NCBI GenBank assembly: GCA_023251805.1
Contig: JAHEYB010000013.1
Span: 1-63,835 of the forward strand
Reading direction: 5' to 3'
DNA: 63,835 nucleotides
Source: Bacteroidota bacterium
GTDB lineage: Bacteria; Bacteroidota; Bacteroidia; 2-12-FULL-35-15
A program made the translations under genes and the position numbers. Below the pieces are notes generated by a model. It made no database searches and was not told where the DNA came from. It saw nothing but the letters and a program-made list of their open reading frames with translations. Shown here in pieces: positions 24,387 through 32,904 of the stretch. Within the stretch, counting starts at the first letter, position 1; each line of letters begins with the position of its first letter.

Positions 24387-25373
24387 ATGATAATAGTAAC
24401 AGGCGCAGCAGGGTTTATTGGAAGTTGTTTGGTGAGTAAACTCAACCAAGAAGGATTCACCGATCTGATATTGGTGGATGAATTCGACTCTGCTGAAAAG
24501 ATGAAAAATCTGGAAGGCAAAAAATATTCTCAAAAAGTTCATCGCGATGAATTCATTCAGTGGTTGAAAGAAAATCAACGTTTGGTACAATTTATTTTTC
24601 ACATTGGAGCACGAACAGATACAACGGAATTCAACAAAGACATTTTTGATAAACTAAATTTAAACTACACCAAAGATCTTTGGAATGTCTGTGTGGAGTT
24701 TGGATTGCCATTGGTGTACGCTTCTTCTGCAGCGACTTATGGTTTGGGTGAATTTGGTTATGAAGACAATCATCAAGTGATTGAAAAATTAAAACCATTA
24801 AATCCATACGGAGATTCCAAAAATGATTTTGATAAATGGGCAATCAAACAAGAAAAGAAACCATATTTTTGGGTAGGATTAAAATTTTTCAACGTGTATG
24901 GTCCAAATGAATATCACAAAGGAAGAATGGCATCTGTAATTATGCATGCGTTCAATCAGATTCAAGAAAAAGGCTCCGTAAAATTATTCCGGTCTCATAA
25001 TCCTAAATTCAAAGATGGTGAGCAGCTTCGTGATTTTGTTTATGTGAAAGATGTTGTGGAGGTGTGTCATTTTTTATTGCATCACCGAAAAGATTCTGGA
25101 ATTTACAATTTAGGTTCTGGAAAAGCGCGCACCTTTTTAGATTTAGTGAAAAATACTTTTGCTGGGGTGGACAAAACTCCTCAAATTGATTTTATGGATA
25201 CACCAATTGATATTCGTGATAAATACCAATATTTTACTGAAGCGAATATGACCAAACTAAAATCCATTGGTTATTCAAAACCATTTCATACGCTGGAAGA
25301 AGGTGTGACGGATTATGTTAAGCATTATTTGGTGAGCCTGACTGCCGGACAGGCAGGGAAGAGGTATTATTAA
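24387..25373 (+). CDS. hldD: ADP-L-glycero-D-manno-heptose 6-epimerase
   Basis: 328 residues, an extended short-chain dehydrogenase/epimerase that makes ADP-L-glycero-D-manno-heptose for the LPS inner core. MIIVTGAAGFIGSCLV is the NADP-binding glycine motif. HIGARTDTTE, YASSAATYG, LNPYGDSKNDFDKW (catalytic Tyr/Lys) and LKFFNVYGPNEYHKGRMASV are HldD-specific. The last dozen residues (LVSLTAGQAGKRYY) come from a palindromic element (25336-25357) joined in frame to the normal C-terminus at about KHYL, so the tail is likely an extension. It overlaps the convergent MerR gene by 4 bases. The region in front of it holds TTCGT-type repeats. Confidence 0.95.
   Translation: MIIVTGAAGFIGSCLVSKLNQEGFTDLILVDEFDSAEKMKNLEGKKYSQKVHRDEFIQWLKENQRLVQFIFHIGARTDTTEFNKDIFDKLNLNYTKDLWNVCVEFGLPLVYASSAATYGLGEFGYEDNHQVIEKLKPLNPYGDSKNDFDKWAIKQEKKPYFWVGLKFFNVYGPNEYHKGRMASVIMHAFNQIQEKGSVKLFRSHNPKFKDGEQLRDFVYVKDVVEVCHFLLHHRKDSGIYNLGSGKARTFLDLVKNTFAGVDKTPQIDFMDTPIDIRDKYQYFTEANMTKLKSIGYSKPFHTLEEGVTDYVKHYLVSLTAGQAGKRYY
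25336..25357 (+). repeat. Variant palindromic element at the hldD 3' end (LTAGQAG)
   Basis: GCCTGACTGCCGGACAGGCAGG: the same core as the mqnD element with one change (CCTG to ACTG) and shorter arms, read in the same frame (L-T-A-G-Q-A-G). Confidence 0.85.
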
Positions 25374-25729
25374 AGAGAAGAGTGCAGACCAATCAACGTA
25401 CTCTTAATCGCCTTCAATTTATTTTCGATTTCTGAAAACTGATTTTTTTCAATTTTCATTTCGTGTTTTACTGTTTTACGATTTTCTTTAAGATATTTTT
25501 TTGCACCATCCAAGGTCAAGCCTTGCTCTTTCACAAGGTTGTAAATTACTTTGAAATTATCAATGTCTTCGGGAGTAAATAAGCGATTGCCTTTTTTGTT
25601 TTTCTTTGGTTTGATTACATCAAATTCTTTTTCCCAAAAGCGTATAAGTGAAGTGTTTACTTCAAACATTTCGGATACTTCACCAATGGTGTAGTATAAT
25701 TTAACGGTATCGGTTTCTTTATAAGGCAA
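25370..25729 (-). CDS. MerR-family transcriptional regulator
   Basis: 119 residues. The winged-helix DNA-binding region spans about 11-80: KLYYTIGEVSEMFEVNTSLIRFWEKEFDVIKPKKNKKGNRLFTPEDIDNFKVIYNLV. A short dimerising coiled coil follows; no Cys metal-sensor cluster is seen, so the signal is unknown. The start codon is TTG (25729), chosen because family members begin at this MPYKE-type position and no in-frame ATG lies nearby. A TATATTTG box sits at 25786-25793 on the minus strand. It is followed downstream by the convergent hldD, and upstream on the same strand by an M23 peptidase. Confidence 0.9.
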   Translation of the reverse strand: MPYKETDTVKLYYTIGEVSEMFEVNTSLIRFWEKEFDVIKPKKNKKGNRLFTPEDIDNFKVIYNLVKEQGLTLDGAKKYLKENRKTVKHEMKIEKNQFSEIENKLKAIKSTLIGLHSSL

Positions 25730-25913
25730 GGTTCAATTTTTGATTTATTGAATTTTAGATTTGTAGAGTTATGGATTGTGCTAAACAAATATAATGTAAT
25801 TTATTCATTTTGCATCCTCTTTTGCATCTTGCTTCTTTTAAAATGTATTTGAAATAGCCAGTGCCCTTAAACTGAAAAATTTGAAACCTGAAATTTGAAA
25901 TTTTTTATCTTTT

Positions 25914-26885
25914 TTAATCGAACGACTGTGATGATTGCTCCGAAAGTTCAATCATCTTTTGGTATTGCTCAGGAGTTAAATCATTATAATAAAAGTTGAT
26001 TGGGTTCACAATTTGTCCGTTTTTATGCACCTCATAATGTACGTGAGGGGCAGTGGATAATCCTGTGCTTCCCACATAGCCAATCAATTGTCCCCGTTTC
26101 ACTTTTTGTCCTGGACGAACCACAAATTTTAGCATGTGCCCATACAGTGTTTCATATCCATAACCGTGACTAATCACCACATGATTTCCATATCCTTGCG
26201 CAGCCGCATCGGCTCTTGCAATAGTTCCATCACCTGTTGCGCGTATTTCGGTTCCTTGCGGAGCGGAAAAGTCCATCCCCGGATGAAATTCAGGAGTTTT
26301 GTAAATAGGGTGAGTCCTCCAGCCAAATCCTGATGGTTGATGTCTTAAATCTTCATTGGCAATGGGTTGGATTGCAGGAATAGAAGCAAGAAGTTGTACT
26401 TTCCCTTTTACCAATTTTACCACCTCATCAAACGATTTTGATTGGATATATAGTTGTTTGCTAATTCTATCAAGGCGTTTGCTGGTTTCAATCATCAAAT
26501 CGGAGTTGTTATACCCGTGGAGCTCTTTGTATCTATCCACACCACCAAATCCTGCTTTACGAATGCTTGTTGGAATTGGTTCGGCTTCAAATATGGTTCG
26601 GTAAATATTATTATCTCGTGTTTCAATATCCGACAAAACTTCTGTCACTTCATTCATCCTGTTATTTAAAAGTTCAAATTGAAGTGTTAATTCCTCAATT
26701 TCTCTTTGTTTTTGCTTCTCTCTGGGTGATGGGAAATACTTGAAAGCAAGAATAATTGTAATAGTAGCAAATACCAACCCGGTTGCCAAATAAGAAAGCA
26801 CTTGCCACACTCGTTTACGAACGGGCACTGTCACTTTTTCATAGGTAAGCGACTTGGTGTTGAATTTATATTTGATTTTACTCAA
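25914..26885 (-). CDS. M23 (LytM-type) peptidoglycan endopeptidase, membrane-anchored
   Basis: 323 residues. Cytoplasmic N-terminus, one membrane helix (about 28-49), a coiled-coil/helical stalk (54-165) and a C-terminal M23 domain (about 180-300). Zinc ligands H201 and D205 (EFHPGMDFSAP) and H281-x-H283 (APHVHYEVHKNG) with H250 (YGHM) are all intact, so it should be an active peptidoglycan cross-link hydrolase acting in growth or division rather than a degenerate activator. The start is TTG (26885); no in-frame ATG precedes it and the sequence begins MSKIKYKFNTKSL as in relatives. It lies divergent from alaS. Confidence 0.92.
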   Translation of the reverse strand: MSKIKYKFNTKSLTYEKVTVPVRKRVWQVLSYLATGLVFATITIILAFKYFPSPREKQKQREIEELTLQFELLNNRMNEVTEVLSDIETRDNNIYRTIFEAEPIPTSIRKAGFGGVDRYKELHGYNNSDLMIETSKRLDRISKQLYIQSKSFDEVVKLVKGKVQLLASIPAIQPIANEDLRHQPSGFGWRTHPIYKTPEFHPGMDFSAPQGTEIRATGDGTIARADAAAQGYGNHVVISHGYGYETLYGHMLKFVVRPGQKVKRGQLIGYVGSTGLSTAPHVHYEVHKNGQIVNPINFYYNDLTPEQYQKMIELSEQSSQSFD

Positions 26886-26948
26886 TTTTCTTTACTTTGC
26901 TTAATGCGAATTTACGCAAATAAACTAAATTTGCAATCCTGTGTTAGT

Positions 26949-27008
26949 TTGGAGTCGGTAGTCGGGAGTTCGGAGAAGTGAGACAGGAGAGCGGAGTTTG
27001 GAGTAAGG
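26949..27008 (+). repeat. Degenerate GGAGTCG/GGGAGTT heptamer array
   Basis: GGAGTCG-GTAGTCG-GGAGTTC-GGAGAAG and further G/A-rich units between the M23 gene and alaS. They are the degenerate reverse complement of the AACTCCC array in mqnD. The rest of the 227-bp gap up to alaS holds only the 30-bp repeat that follows. Confidence 0.55.
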
Positions 27009-27050
27009 AAGAATTGAATTGAAGGGAAAATATAAAATTAAGTAGGATCA

Positions 27051-27080
27051 ATTCCCCTCTTGAGAGGGGTTAGGGGTGTG
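27051..27080 (+). repeat. Solo copy of 30-bp CCCCTCTTGAGAGGGG repeat
   Basis: An exact 30-bp copy of the sequence that forms both ends of the 141-bp element at 40377-40517; it contains the palindrome CCCCTCTTGAGAGGGG followed by TTAGGGGTGTG. It sits 33 bp before the alaS ATG. Confidence 0.9.
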
Positions 27081-27112
27081 TTGCAGATGTTTATTATAAT
27101 GAACTAATTAGA

Positions 27113-29770
27113 ATGGAATCAAATAAAGTACGTCAAGCATTTTTAGATTTTTTTAAGTCGAAGGGACACGAAATAGTGCCATCATCACCAATGGTCGTGA
27201 AAAATGATCCAACGTTGATGTTTAATAATAGTGGTATGGCACCTTTCAAAGATTTATTTTTAGGAAACGCCCCTATTAAATTTCCTCGTGTTGCCGATAC
27301 TCAAAAATGCCTTCGCGTAAGCGGAAAGCATAACGACTTGGAAGAAGTTGGTGTAGATACCTATCACCATACCATGTTTGAAATGCTTGGTAACTGGAGT
27401 TTTGGCGATTACTTTAAAAAAGATGCAATTACTTGGGCTTGGGAATTATTGACGGAAGTATACAAAATTGATAAAAGCAGATTGTATGTTACCGTTTTTG
27501 AAGGTAGCAAAGATGATAATTTAGGATTCGATCAAGAAGCGTATGATATCTGGAAACAATTTATTCCTGAAGAAAGAATTTTACGTGGGAATAAAAAAGA
27601 TAACTTTTGGGAAATGGGTGATATTGGTCCGTGTGGACCATGCTCCGAAATTCATTACGATGGAAGAAGTGCCGAAGAAATTGCAAAAGTAAGTGGCGCA
27701 TCTCGCGTAAATAATGATGATCCACATGTGATTGAAGTGTGGAACAATGTATTCATGGAATTTAATCGTAAAGCAGATGGTAGCTTGGAAAAGTTACCGG
27801 CTCAACATGTAGATACAGGAATGGGTTTTGAGCGCTTGGTGCGTGTGTTGCAAGGCAAACAATCCAATTATGATACGGATGTTTTTAAACCGGTGATTGA
27901 TAAAATCGAAGAATTATCAGGACTCAGGTATAAACCGGAAGATGAAGAAAAGCATCCCAAACAATTAATTGTCAATATTGCAATGCGTGTTATTGCAGAC
28001 CACATTCGTGCGATTTCTTTTAGTATTGCTGACGGACAATTACCATCAAATACAGGAGCTGGATATGTGATTCGCAGAATTTTGAGAAGAGCAATTCGTT
28101 ACGGATATCAATCCTTAAATTTGAAAGAACCGTTTATGTATCGTTTGGTTCCTGTGTTGGCACATCAAATGGGGAATGCTTTTCCGGAGTTAGTGAACCA
28201 AAAATTATTAATTGAAAAAGTAATCAAAGAAGAAGAAATTGCTTTTTTCAGAACGTTGGAAAATGGATTGAAGCGCATCGATCAAGTGTGTGCAAATACT
28301 ATAAAAGAGAAAAAACAAATTGTGGATGGTGCAATTGTTTTTGAATTGTACGATACCTTTGGTTTTCCTATCGATTTAACTTCTTTGATTGCTCGTGGTT
28401 ATGGATTGAGTATCGATGAAGCAGGTTTTCAAACAGAATTAGAAAAACAAAAAACGCGTTCACGTGCTGCAACAACAATCGATACAGGCGACTGGATTCT
28501 TGTTGAAGGAAGAAAAGCAGAAGATGGTGGTAGAACATTTGTTGGGTACAAAGAATTAGAAGCAGAAGCAAAAATTATTCAATACCGAAAAGTAAAAGCA
28601 AAAAATAAAGAACAATTTCAAGTGGTGTTGGATAAAACTCCTTTTTATGCTGAGAGTGGTGGGCAAGTGGGTGACACAGGTGTTTTGGAATCGGCAAACG
28701 AAAGAATAAGCATTACCGATACAAAAAAAGAAAACGGAATCATTATTCATTTTGCAGATAAGCTACCGGAAAATTTTACAAAAACATTTGTAGCAAAAGT
28801 AAATGCAGAAAGAAGAAATTTAACAGAGAATAATCACAGTAGCACGCATTTGATGCATGCTGCATTGCGACAAATATTGGGAACGCATGTGGAGCAAAAA
28901 GGAAGTTTGGTGAATGATGAATATTTGCGTTTCGATTTTTCTCATTTTTCTAAAGTAACAGATGAAGAAATTGCTCAGATTGAAGCGTTGGTGAATCAAA
29001 AAATTCGTGAAAATATTGTTTCCGATATCAAAGAAATGCCAATTGATGAAGCTCGTAAAACAGGAGCAATGGCTTTATTCGGAGAAAAGTATGGGGATTT
29101 GGTTCGTGTTGTGACTTTTGATAAAAATTATTCAATTGAATTGTGTGGAGGAACGCATGTGTCTGCAACAGGACAAATAGGGCTATTCAAAATAATTTCA
29201 GAAGGCGCTGTTGCGGCAGGAATCAGACGTATCGAAGCAATCAGTTCTGTTAAAGCAGAAGCATTTTTTAATGATCAGATTACATTGGTTAACGAAGTGA
29301 AATCACTTTTGAAAAATCCGAAAGATGTTGTGAAGAGTTTGCAAGGTTTAATGGATCATAATTCGGAATTGCAAAAACAGATTGATCAAATGCTTCGCGA
29401 AAAAGCAAAAGGATTGAAAGTTGAATTACTCGCTAAAAAACAATCCATCAATGGAATTAATTTTATTGCTGCAAAAATTGAATTGGATTCTGCTGATGCA
29501 ATAAAAGACTTATTGTACGAAGTGAGAAGCCAGGTTGATAATTTATTTATGGTGATTGGCGCTGAGGTGAAAGGAAAGCCAAGTTTATCCATCATCATTT
29601 CTGACAATTTGGTGAAAGATAAAAATTTAAATGCAGGAACCATTATGCGCGATATTGCAAAGGAAATTCAAGGTGGTGGAGGTGGACAACCTTTCTATGC
29701 AAATGCGGGAGGGAATGATTTAACCGGAATATCGAAGGCCTTAGAGAAGGCGAAGACTTATTTGAATTAG
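27113..29770 (+). CDS. alaS: Alanyl-tRNA synthetase
   Basis: 885 residues, full length. Class II catalytic core at the N-terminus: [38 protein letters not shown] (motif 2 region) and [21 protein letters not shown] (motif 3). The tRNA-recognition helical region follows. The editing domain carries the zinc motif H575-SST-H579 and C678-GGTH682, which clears mis-charged Ser and Gly. A C-terminal oligomerisation/C-Ala domain ends in [14 protein letters not shown]. The region upstream is occupied by repeats rather than by a clear promoter. A strong terminator follows 18 bp after the stop. Confidence 0.97.
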   Translation: MESNKVRQAFLDFFKSKGHEIVPSSPMVVKNDPTLMFNNSGMAPFKDLFLGNAPIKFPRVADTQKCLRVSGKHNDLEEVGVDTYHHTMFEMLGNWSFGDYFKKDAITWAWELLTEVYKIDKSRLYVTVFEGSKDDNLGFDQEAYDIWKQFIPEERILRGNKKDNFWEMGDIGPCGPCSEIHYDGRSAEEIAKVSGASRVNNDDPHVIEVWNNVFMEFNRKADGSLEKLPAQHVDTGMGFERLVRVLQGKQSNYDTDVFKPVIDKIEELSGLRYKPEDEEKHPKQLIVNIAMRVIADHIRAISFSIADGQLPSNTGAGYVIRRILRRAIRYGYQSLNLKEPFMYRLVPVLAHQMGNAFPELVNQKLLIEKVIKEEEIAFFRTLENGLKRIDQVCANTIKEKKQIVDGAIVFELYDTFGFPIDLTSLIARGYGLSIDEAGFQTELEKQKTRSRAATTIDTGDWILVEGRKAEDGGRTFVGYKELEAEAKIIQYRKVKAKNKEQFQVVLDKTPFYAESGGQVGDTGVLESANERISITDTKKENGIIIHFADKLPENFTKTFVAKVNAERRNLTENNHSSTHLMHAALRQILGTHVEQKGSLVNDEYLRFDFSHFSKVTDEEIAQIEALVNQKIRENIVSDIKEMPIDEARKTGAMALFGEKYGDLVRVVTFDKNYSIELCGGTHVSATGQIGLFKIISEGAVAAGIRRIEAISSVKAEAFFNDQITLVNEVKSLLKNPKDVVKSLQGLMDHNSELQKQIDQMLREKAKGLKVELLAKKQSINGINFIAAKIELDSADAIKDLLYEVRSQVDNLFMVIGAEVKGKPSLSIIISDNLVKDKNLNAGTIMRDIAKEIQGGGGGQPFYANAGGNDLTGISKALEKAKTYLN

Positions 29771-29788
29771 AATACTGTGTCTAATTTG

Positions 29789-29824
29789 AACGCGGATGAA
29801 AGCAATTTTCATTCGCGTTTTTTT
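29789..29824 (+). terminator. Terminator of alaS
   Basis: AACGCGGATGAAA (29789-29801) pairs with TTTCATTCGCGTT (29806-29818; one G:U pair) around GCAA, followed by a T run. An ATG within this hairpin (29796) is in frame with the next gene but is not a credible start. Confidence 0.9.
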
Positions 29825-29855
29825 ATACCTAAACATTTATCATTATAATTGCAAT

Positions 29856-31985
29856 ATGAATCCTCGTAAGTATCTGCTTTTTGTTTGCATTATATCTGTG
29901 AATTTTATTTTCTCGCAGGATATGAAGTACATTGATTCTTTACAAAAAGCTTTTGACGCTGCCACAGTAGATACAATTAAAATAGATATCCTGTCTGATA
30001 TTAGCGATGCTTGGTACGTTTCTAATCCCGAAAAAGCACTGGAAGCCAATACTAAAATGTTAGCAATGACTGAAACTGCAATCCCTCGCTATAAAGGTAT
30101 TCCTCAAAAAAATTTATATCTTATGAAAGCTGCAGCATATAATAATTTAGGAATGCTTTCTATGGATAAAGGGGATGTAATGGAATGTTTGGAATACTAT
30201 AATAAAAGTGTTCCGATGTTTGAAGCTTCGGGAAATAAAGAGTATTTGGCTACCGCATATAATAACATTGGGTTTGTGTATGAAAATCAAGGCGATGTGG
30301 AACGCGGAATGGAATTTTATTTTAAAAGTTTAAAGTTACGTGAGGAGATGTCGGACAATAGAGGTATTGGCGAATCGTATAACAATATTGCTTATATGTA
30401 TAATGTACAGGGTGAAGTTGACAAGGCATTAGAAACATTTCAAATAGCGCTGAAATATTTTGAAAAAGCAAATAATAATCAAGGTATAGGACTAATATAC
30501 AACAACCTTGGAGATTTATACAAACAAAAAGGAAAATACGATGAAGCAATTAGCGTTCTTCAAAAAAGCTCTGTAATTAAAGCAGGTTTGTCTGATCATA
30601 AAGGACTGTCAAGTGTATATGTAAATATTGGTGATGTTTATGAAAGACAAAAGAGTTACGATTCGGCAAAAAAATATTATGATATGGCGCTGCTTGAAGG
30701 GCAGCTAGCAGAGAATAAATCCAGAATAACAGGTGCGTTTCAAAATTTAGCTTCTTTGGCATTGGTAACAAAAGATGTTACAAAGGCCTTTGAGTATGCA
30801 CATAAAGCACTTTCTCTTTCCTTTGAAGTTGGATTTCCTGAAAAAATACGAGACAGCTATTCGATATTAAGTAAAATTTACGTTGCTAAAAACGATTATA
30901 AAAATGCGTATGAATCATTTAAGTCTTACAAGGAAATGTCGGACAGTATTTTAAGTGATGCTACCAAACAAGATGCAATCAAACAACAAATGAAATATAG
31001 TTTTGATAAGCGTGAAATAGAAGTTAAGAAGGAAAAAGAAAAGAGTGATTTTGAGCATCAATCAGAAGTGAAACGTCAGAATTTTGTTATTTACATCTCT
31101 GTTGCGGTATTGTTGATTGTTTTAGTATTCTCTGTTTTTTTATACAATCGATTTAGAGTTACTAAAAAACAAAAAACGATTATCGAAGCGCAAAAACATC
31201 TTGTAGAAGAGCAAAAAGAAATAGTTGATGAAAAGAATAAGGAAATAACGGATAGTATCAATTATGCAAAAAGAATTCAGCAAGCAATCCTTCCTCCTGA
31301 AAGAATTTTTCAGAACACATTAACTAATTCATTCGTATTATTTAAGCCGAAGGACATTGTGGCAGGAGATTTTTACTGGATGGAAATTGTAAGTGATTTG
31401 ATTATATTTTCTGCTGCAGATTGCACGGGACATGGCGTTCCCGGTGCGATGGTGAGTGTTGTTTGTAATAATGCTTTGAACAGAAGTGTCAGAGAGTTTG
31501 GCTTGACTGATCCGGGAAAAATATTGGATAAGACTAGAGAGCTTGTAATCGAAACATTTGAAAAAAGTGACCATGAGGTGAGAGATGGTATGGATATCTC
31601 CTTGTGTGCATATCATAAAAAAACAAAAATGATGCATTGGGCCGGTGCAAATAATCCATTATGGGTTGCTAGAAAAAAAGAATGGATGGAAATGAAACCT
31701 GATAAGCAACCGATAGGTAAATATGAAACTTTAAAGCCTTTTACGACTAATAAAATTCAACTGGAAGAAGGAGATGTGTTTTATATTTTTACAGATGGTT
31801 ATGCCGATCAGTTTGGTGGTCCAAAAGGAAAAAAATTCAAGTACAAACCCTTTCAGGAATTGCTAATAGAAAATGTTTCACTTTCTATGCCTGAACAAAA
31901 ACAAAAATTGGATAAAGCATTTGAGGATTGGAAAGGTAATTTAGAGCAGGTGGATGATGTGTGTGTAATTGGGGTAGGTGTGTAA
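29856..31985 (+). CDS. TPR-transmembrane-SpoIIE (PP2C) serine phosphatase regulator
   Basis: 709 residues from ATG 29856. A signal peptide (MNPRKYLLFVCIISVNFIFSQ) exports a sensor region of about six or seven TPR repeats (about 60-370; YNNLGMLSMDKGDVMECLEYY, YNNIGFVYENQGDVERGMEFY and so on). A membrane helix (about 418-440, VIYISVAVLLIVLVFSVFLY) and a coiled coil follow. The cytoplasmic SpoIIE/PP2C domain has KPKDIVAGDFYW, FSAADCTGHGVPGAMVSVV, EVRDGMDISLCAY and FYIFTDGYADQFGG, whose Asp residues bind Mn/Mg. Such proteins dephosphorylate anti-anti-sigma factors in partner-switching pathways; no partner gene lies nearby. The more upstream in-frame ATG falls inside the alaS terminator. Confidence 0.9.
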   Translation: MNPRKYLLFVCIISVNFIFSQDMKYIDSLQKAFDAATVDTIKIDILSDISDAWYVSNPEKALEANTKMLAMTETAIPRYKGIPQKNLYLMKAAAYNNLGMLSMDKGDVMECLEYYNKSVPMFEASGNKEYLATAYNNIGFVYENQGDVERGMEFYFKSLKLREEMSDNRGIGESYNNIAYMYNVQGEVDKALETFQIALKYFEKANNNQGIGLIYNNLGDLYKQKGKYDEAISVLQKSSVIKAGLSDHKGLSSVYVNIGDVYERQKSYDSAKKYYDMALLEGQLAENKSRITGAFQNLASLALVTKDVTKAFEYAHKALSLSFEVGFPEKIRDSYSILSKIYVAKNDYKNAYESFKSYKEMSDSILSDATKQDAIKQQMKYSFDKREIEVKKEKEKSDFEHQSEVKRQNFVIYISVAVLLIVLVFSVFLYNRFRVTKKQKTIIEAQKHLVEEQKEIVDEKNKEITDSINYAKRIQQAILPPERIFQNTLTNSFVLFKPKDIVAGDFYWMEIVSDLIIFSAADCTGHGVPGAMVSVVCNNALNRSVREFGLTDPGKILDKTRELVIETFEKSDHEVRDGMDISLCAYHKKTKMMHWAGANNPLWVARKKEWMEMKPDKQPIGKYETLKPFTTNKIQLEEGDVFYIFTDGYADQFGGPKGKKFKYKPFQELLIENVSLSMPEQKQKLDKAFEDWKGNLEQVDDVCVIGVGV

Positions 31986-31986
31986 T

Positions 31987-32547
31987 CTACTTTTTGAAGA
32001 GAATACTTTTTTTACCTTTTGTCATTCTTCCTTTTTGAATTATCAAATAAAGCATCCCTGCCATTAAACCAATTCCTCCGCCCAAATAGCTAAAATTGTG
32101 AATGCTTCCCACACAGAAAAAACTATTTGTGTCGCGGACTGTTTCCGGTAAATACCAATTCGGTGGATTTTGTTCTAAGAAAAATTTCCAATAAATATAA
32201 CCTACAAAACTTGTAAGGATGGTTATTGCAAATGTGATAGCGACTGTTTTGTAATAAAGTTTATAGAGATTTTCAGTGCTTTTGAAGAACATCAAAGTAA
32301 TCGCATAAAACAATCCGATTGGGATACCTGCCCACCAAGTAGCCATAAATCCAACAATAATTGCTCCGACACGATTACTCAGATGCATTTGCATGTTTTC
32401 ATCAACTAATCGAAATTGAATGAATTTAAATTTTGTAAAATATTCAGGAGAAATCGAATAAGTAATTTGATCATGCAAAATTCCAAATAGCCCACAAATA
32501 AGGGGCGTTAAAAAAATGACAAATAAAAATAATTTGAGTTTTTGCAT
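31987..32547 (-). CDS. Membrane protein of unknown function (four helices)
   Basis: 186 residues with helices at about 6-24 (LFLFVIFLTPLICGLFG), 64-90, 100-122 and 150-170. The stretch GILHDQITYSISPEYFTKFKF and the later GSIHNFSYLGGGIGLMAG are distinctive and, in my memory, recur in conserved bacterial membrane proteins of unknown role. It has no catalytic signature. The start codon follows directly on the DoxX gene stop (no gap), which is itself overlapped with the gene upstream, so the three (34415 to 31987, minus strand) form a tight operon. Confidence 0.7.
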   Translation of the reverse strand: MQKLKLFLFVIFLTPLICGLFGILHDQITYSISPEYFTKFKFIQFRLVDENMQMHLSNRVGAIIVGFMATWWAGIPIGLFYAITLMFFKSTENLYKLYYKTVAITFAITILTSFVGYIYWKFFLEQNPPNWYLPETVRDTNSFFCVGSIHNFSYLGGGIGLMAGMLYLIIQKGRMTKGKKSILFKK

Positions 32548-32904
32548 TTACTTTTTTGTATACAACCAAGCCAACCATATTAAAAGAGGTTGCAAAGGTA
32601 GTCGTGCAATTGCAATCCAAAGTGAAGGGCTATTTTTATTCCAGAAGGTTACTGCCATTTGAACATTTGCTGGAAAAATAGCAACAAGCATGGCAATAAT
32701 TAACCAAGCAGCAGTTGGGCGGGTGCTTTCGGGAATTAACAAAAGTCCTAAAATAATTTCGATTACTCCACTGATATAAATTAATTGAAGATGCCAAGGA
32801 AGATAGGTCGGCATTATTTTTATATACAATTTCGGATTTACGAAATGGTAAATTCCGGCTGCTATATAAACTAATGCCATTAAATAAAGTAAGGCTATTT
32901 TCAT
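32548..32904 (-). CDS. DoxX-like membrane protein
   Basis: 118 residues with four hydrophobic helices: LLYLMALVYIAAGIYHFV, LQLIYISGVIEIILGLLLI, AAWLIIAMLVAIFPANVQMAV and PLQPLLIWLAWLYT. 'AGIYHFVNP...PWHLQLIYISGVIEIILGL' and the FPANVQMA motif fit the DoxX/YphA-like group of small quinone-linked or stress-related membrane proteins, whose biochemical role is poorly defined. The ATG overlaps the stop of the upstream gene (4 bases). Confidence 0.82.
   Translation of the reverse strand: MKIALLYLMALVYIAAGIYHFVNPKLYIKIMPTYLPWHLQLIYISGVIEIILGLLLIPESTRPTAAWLIIAMLVAIFPANVQMAVTFWNKNSPSLWIAIARLPLQPLLIWLAWLYTKK

Noticed and set aside
29796..29855. Upstream ATG as the start of the SpoIIE protein
   Set aside because: It lies inside the alaS terminator hairpin; the ATG at 29856 gives a proper signal peptide.
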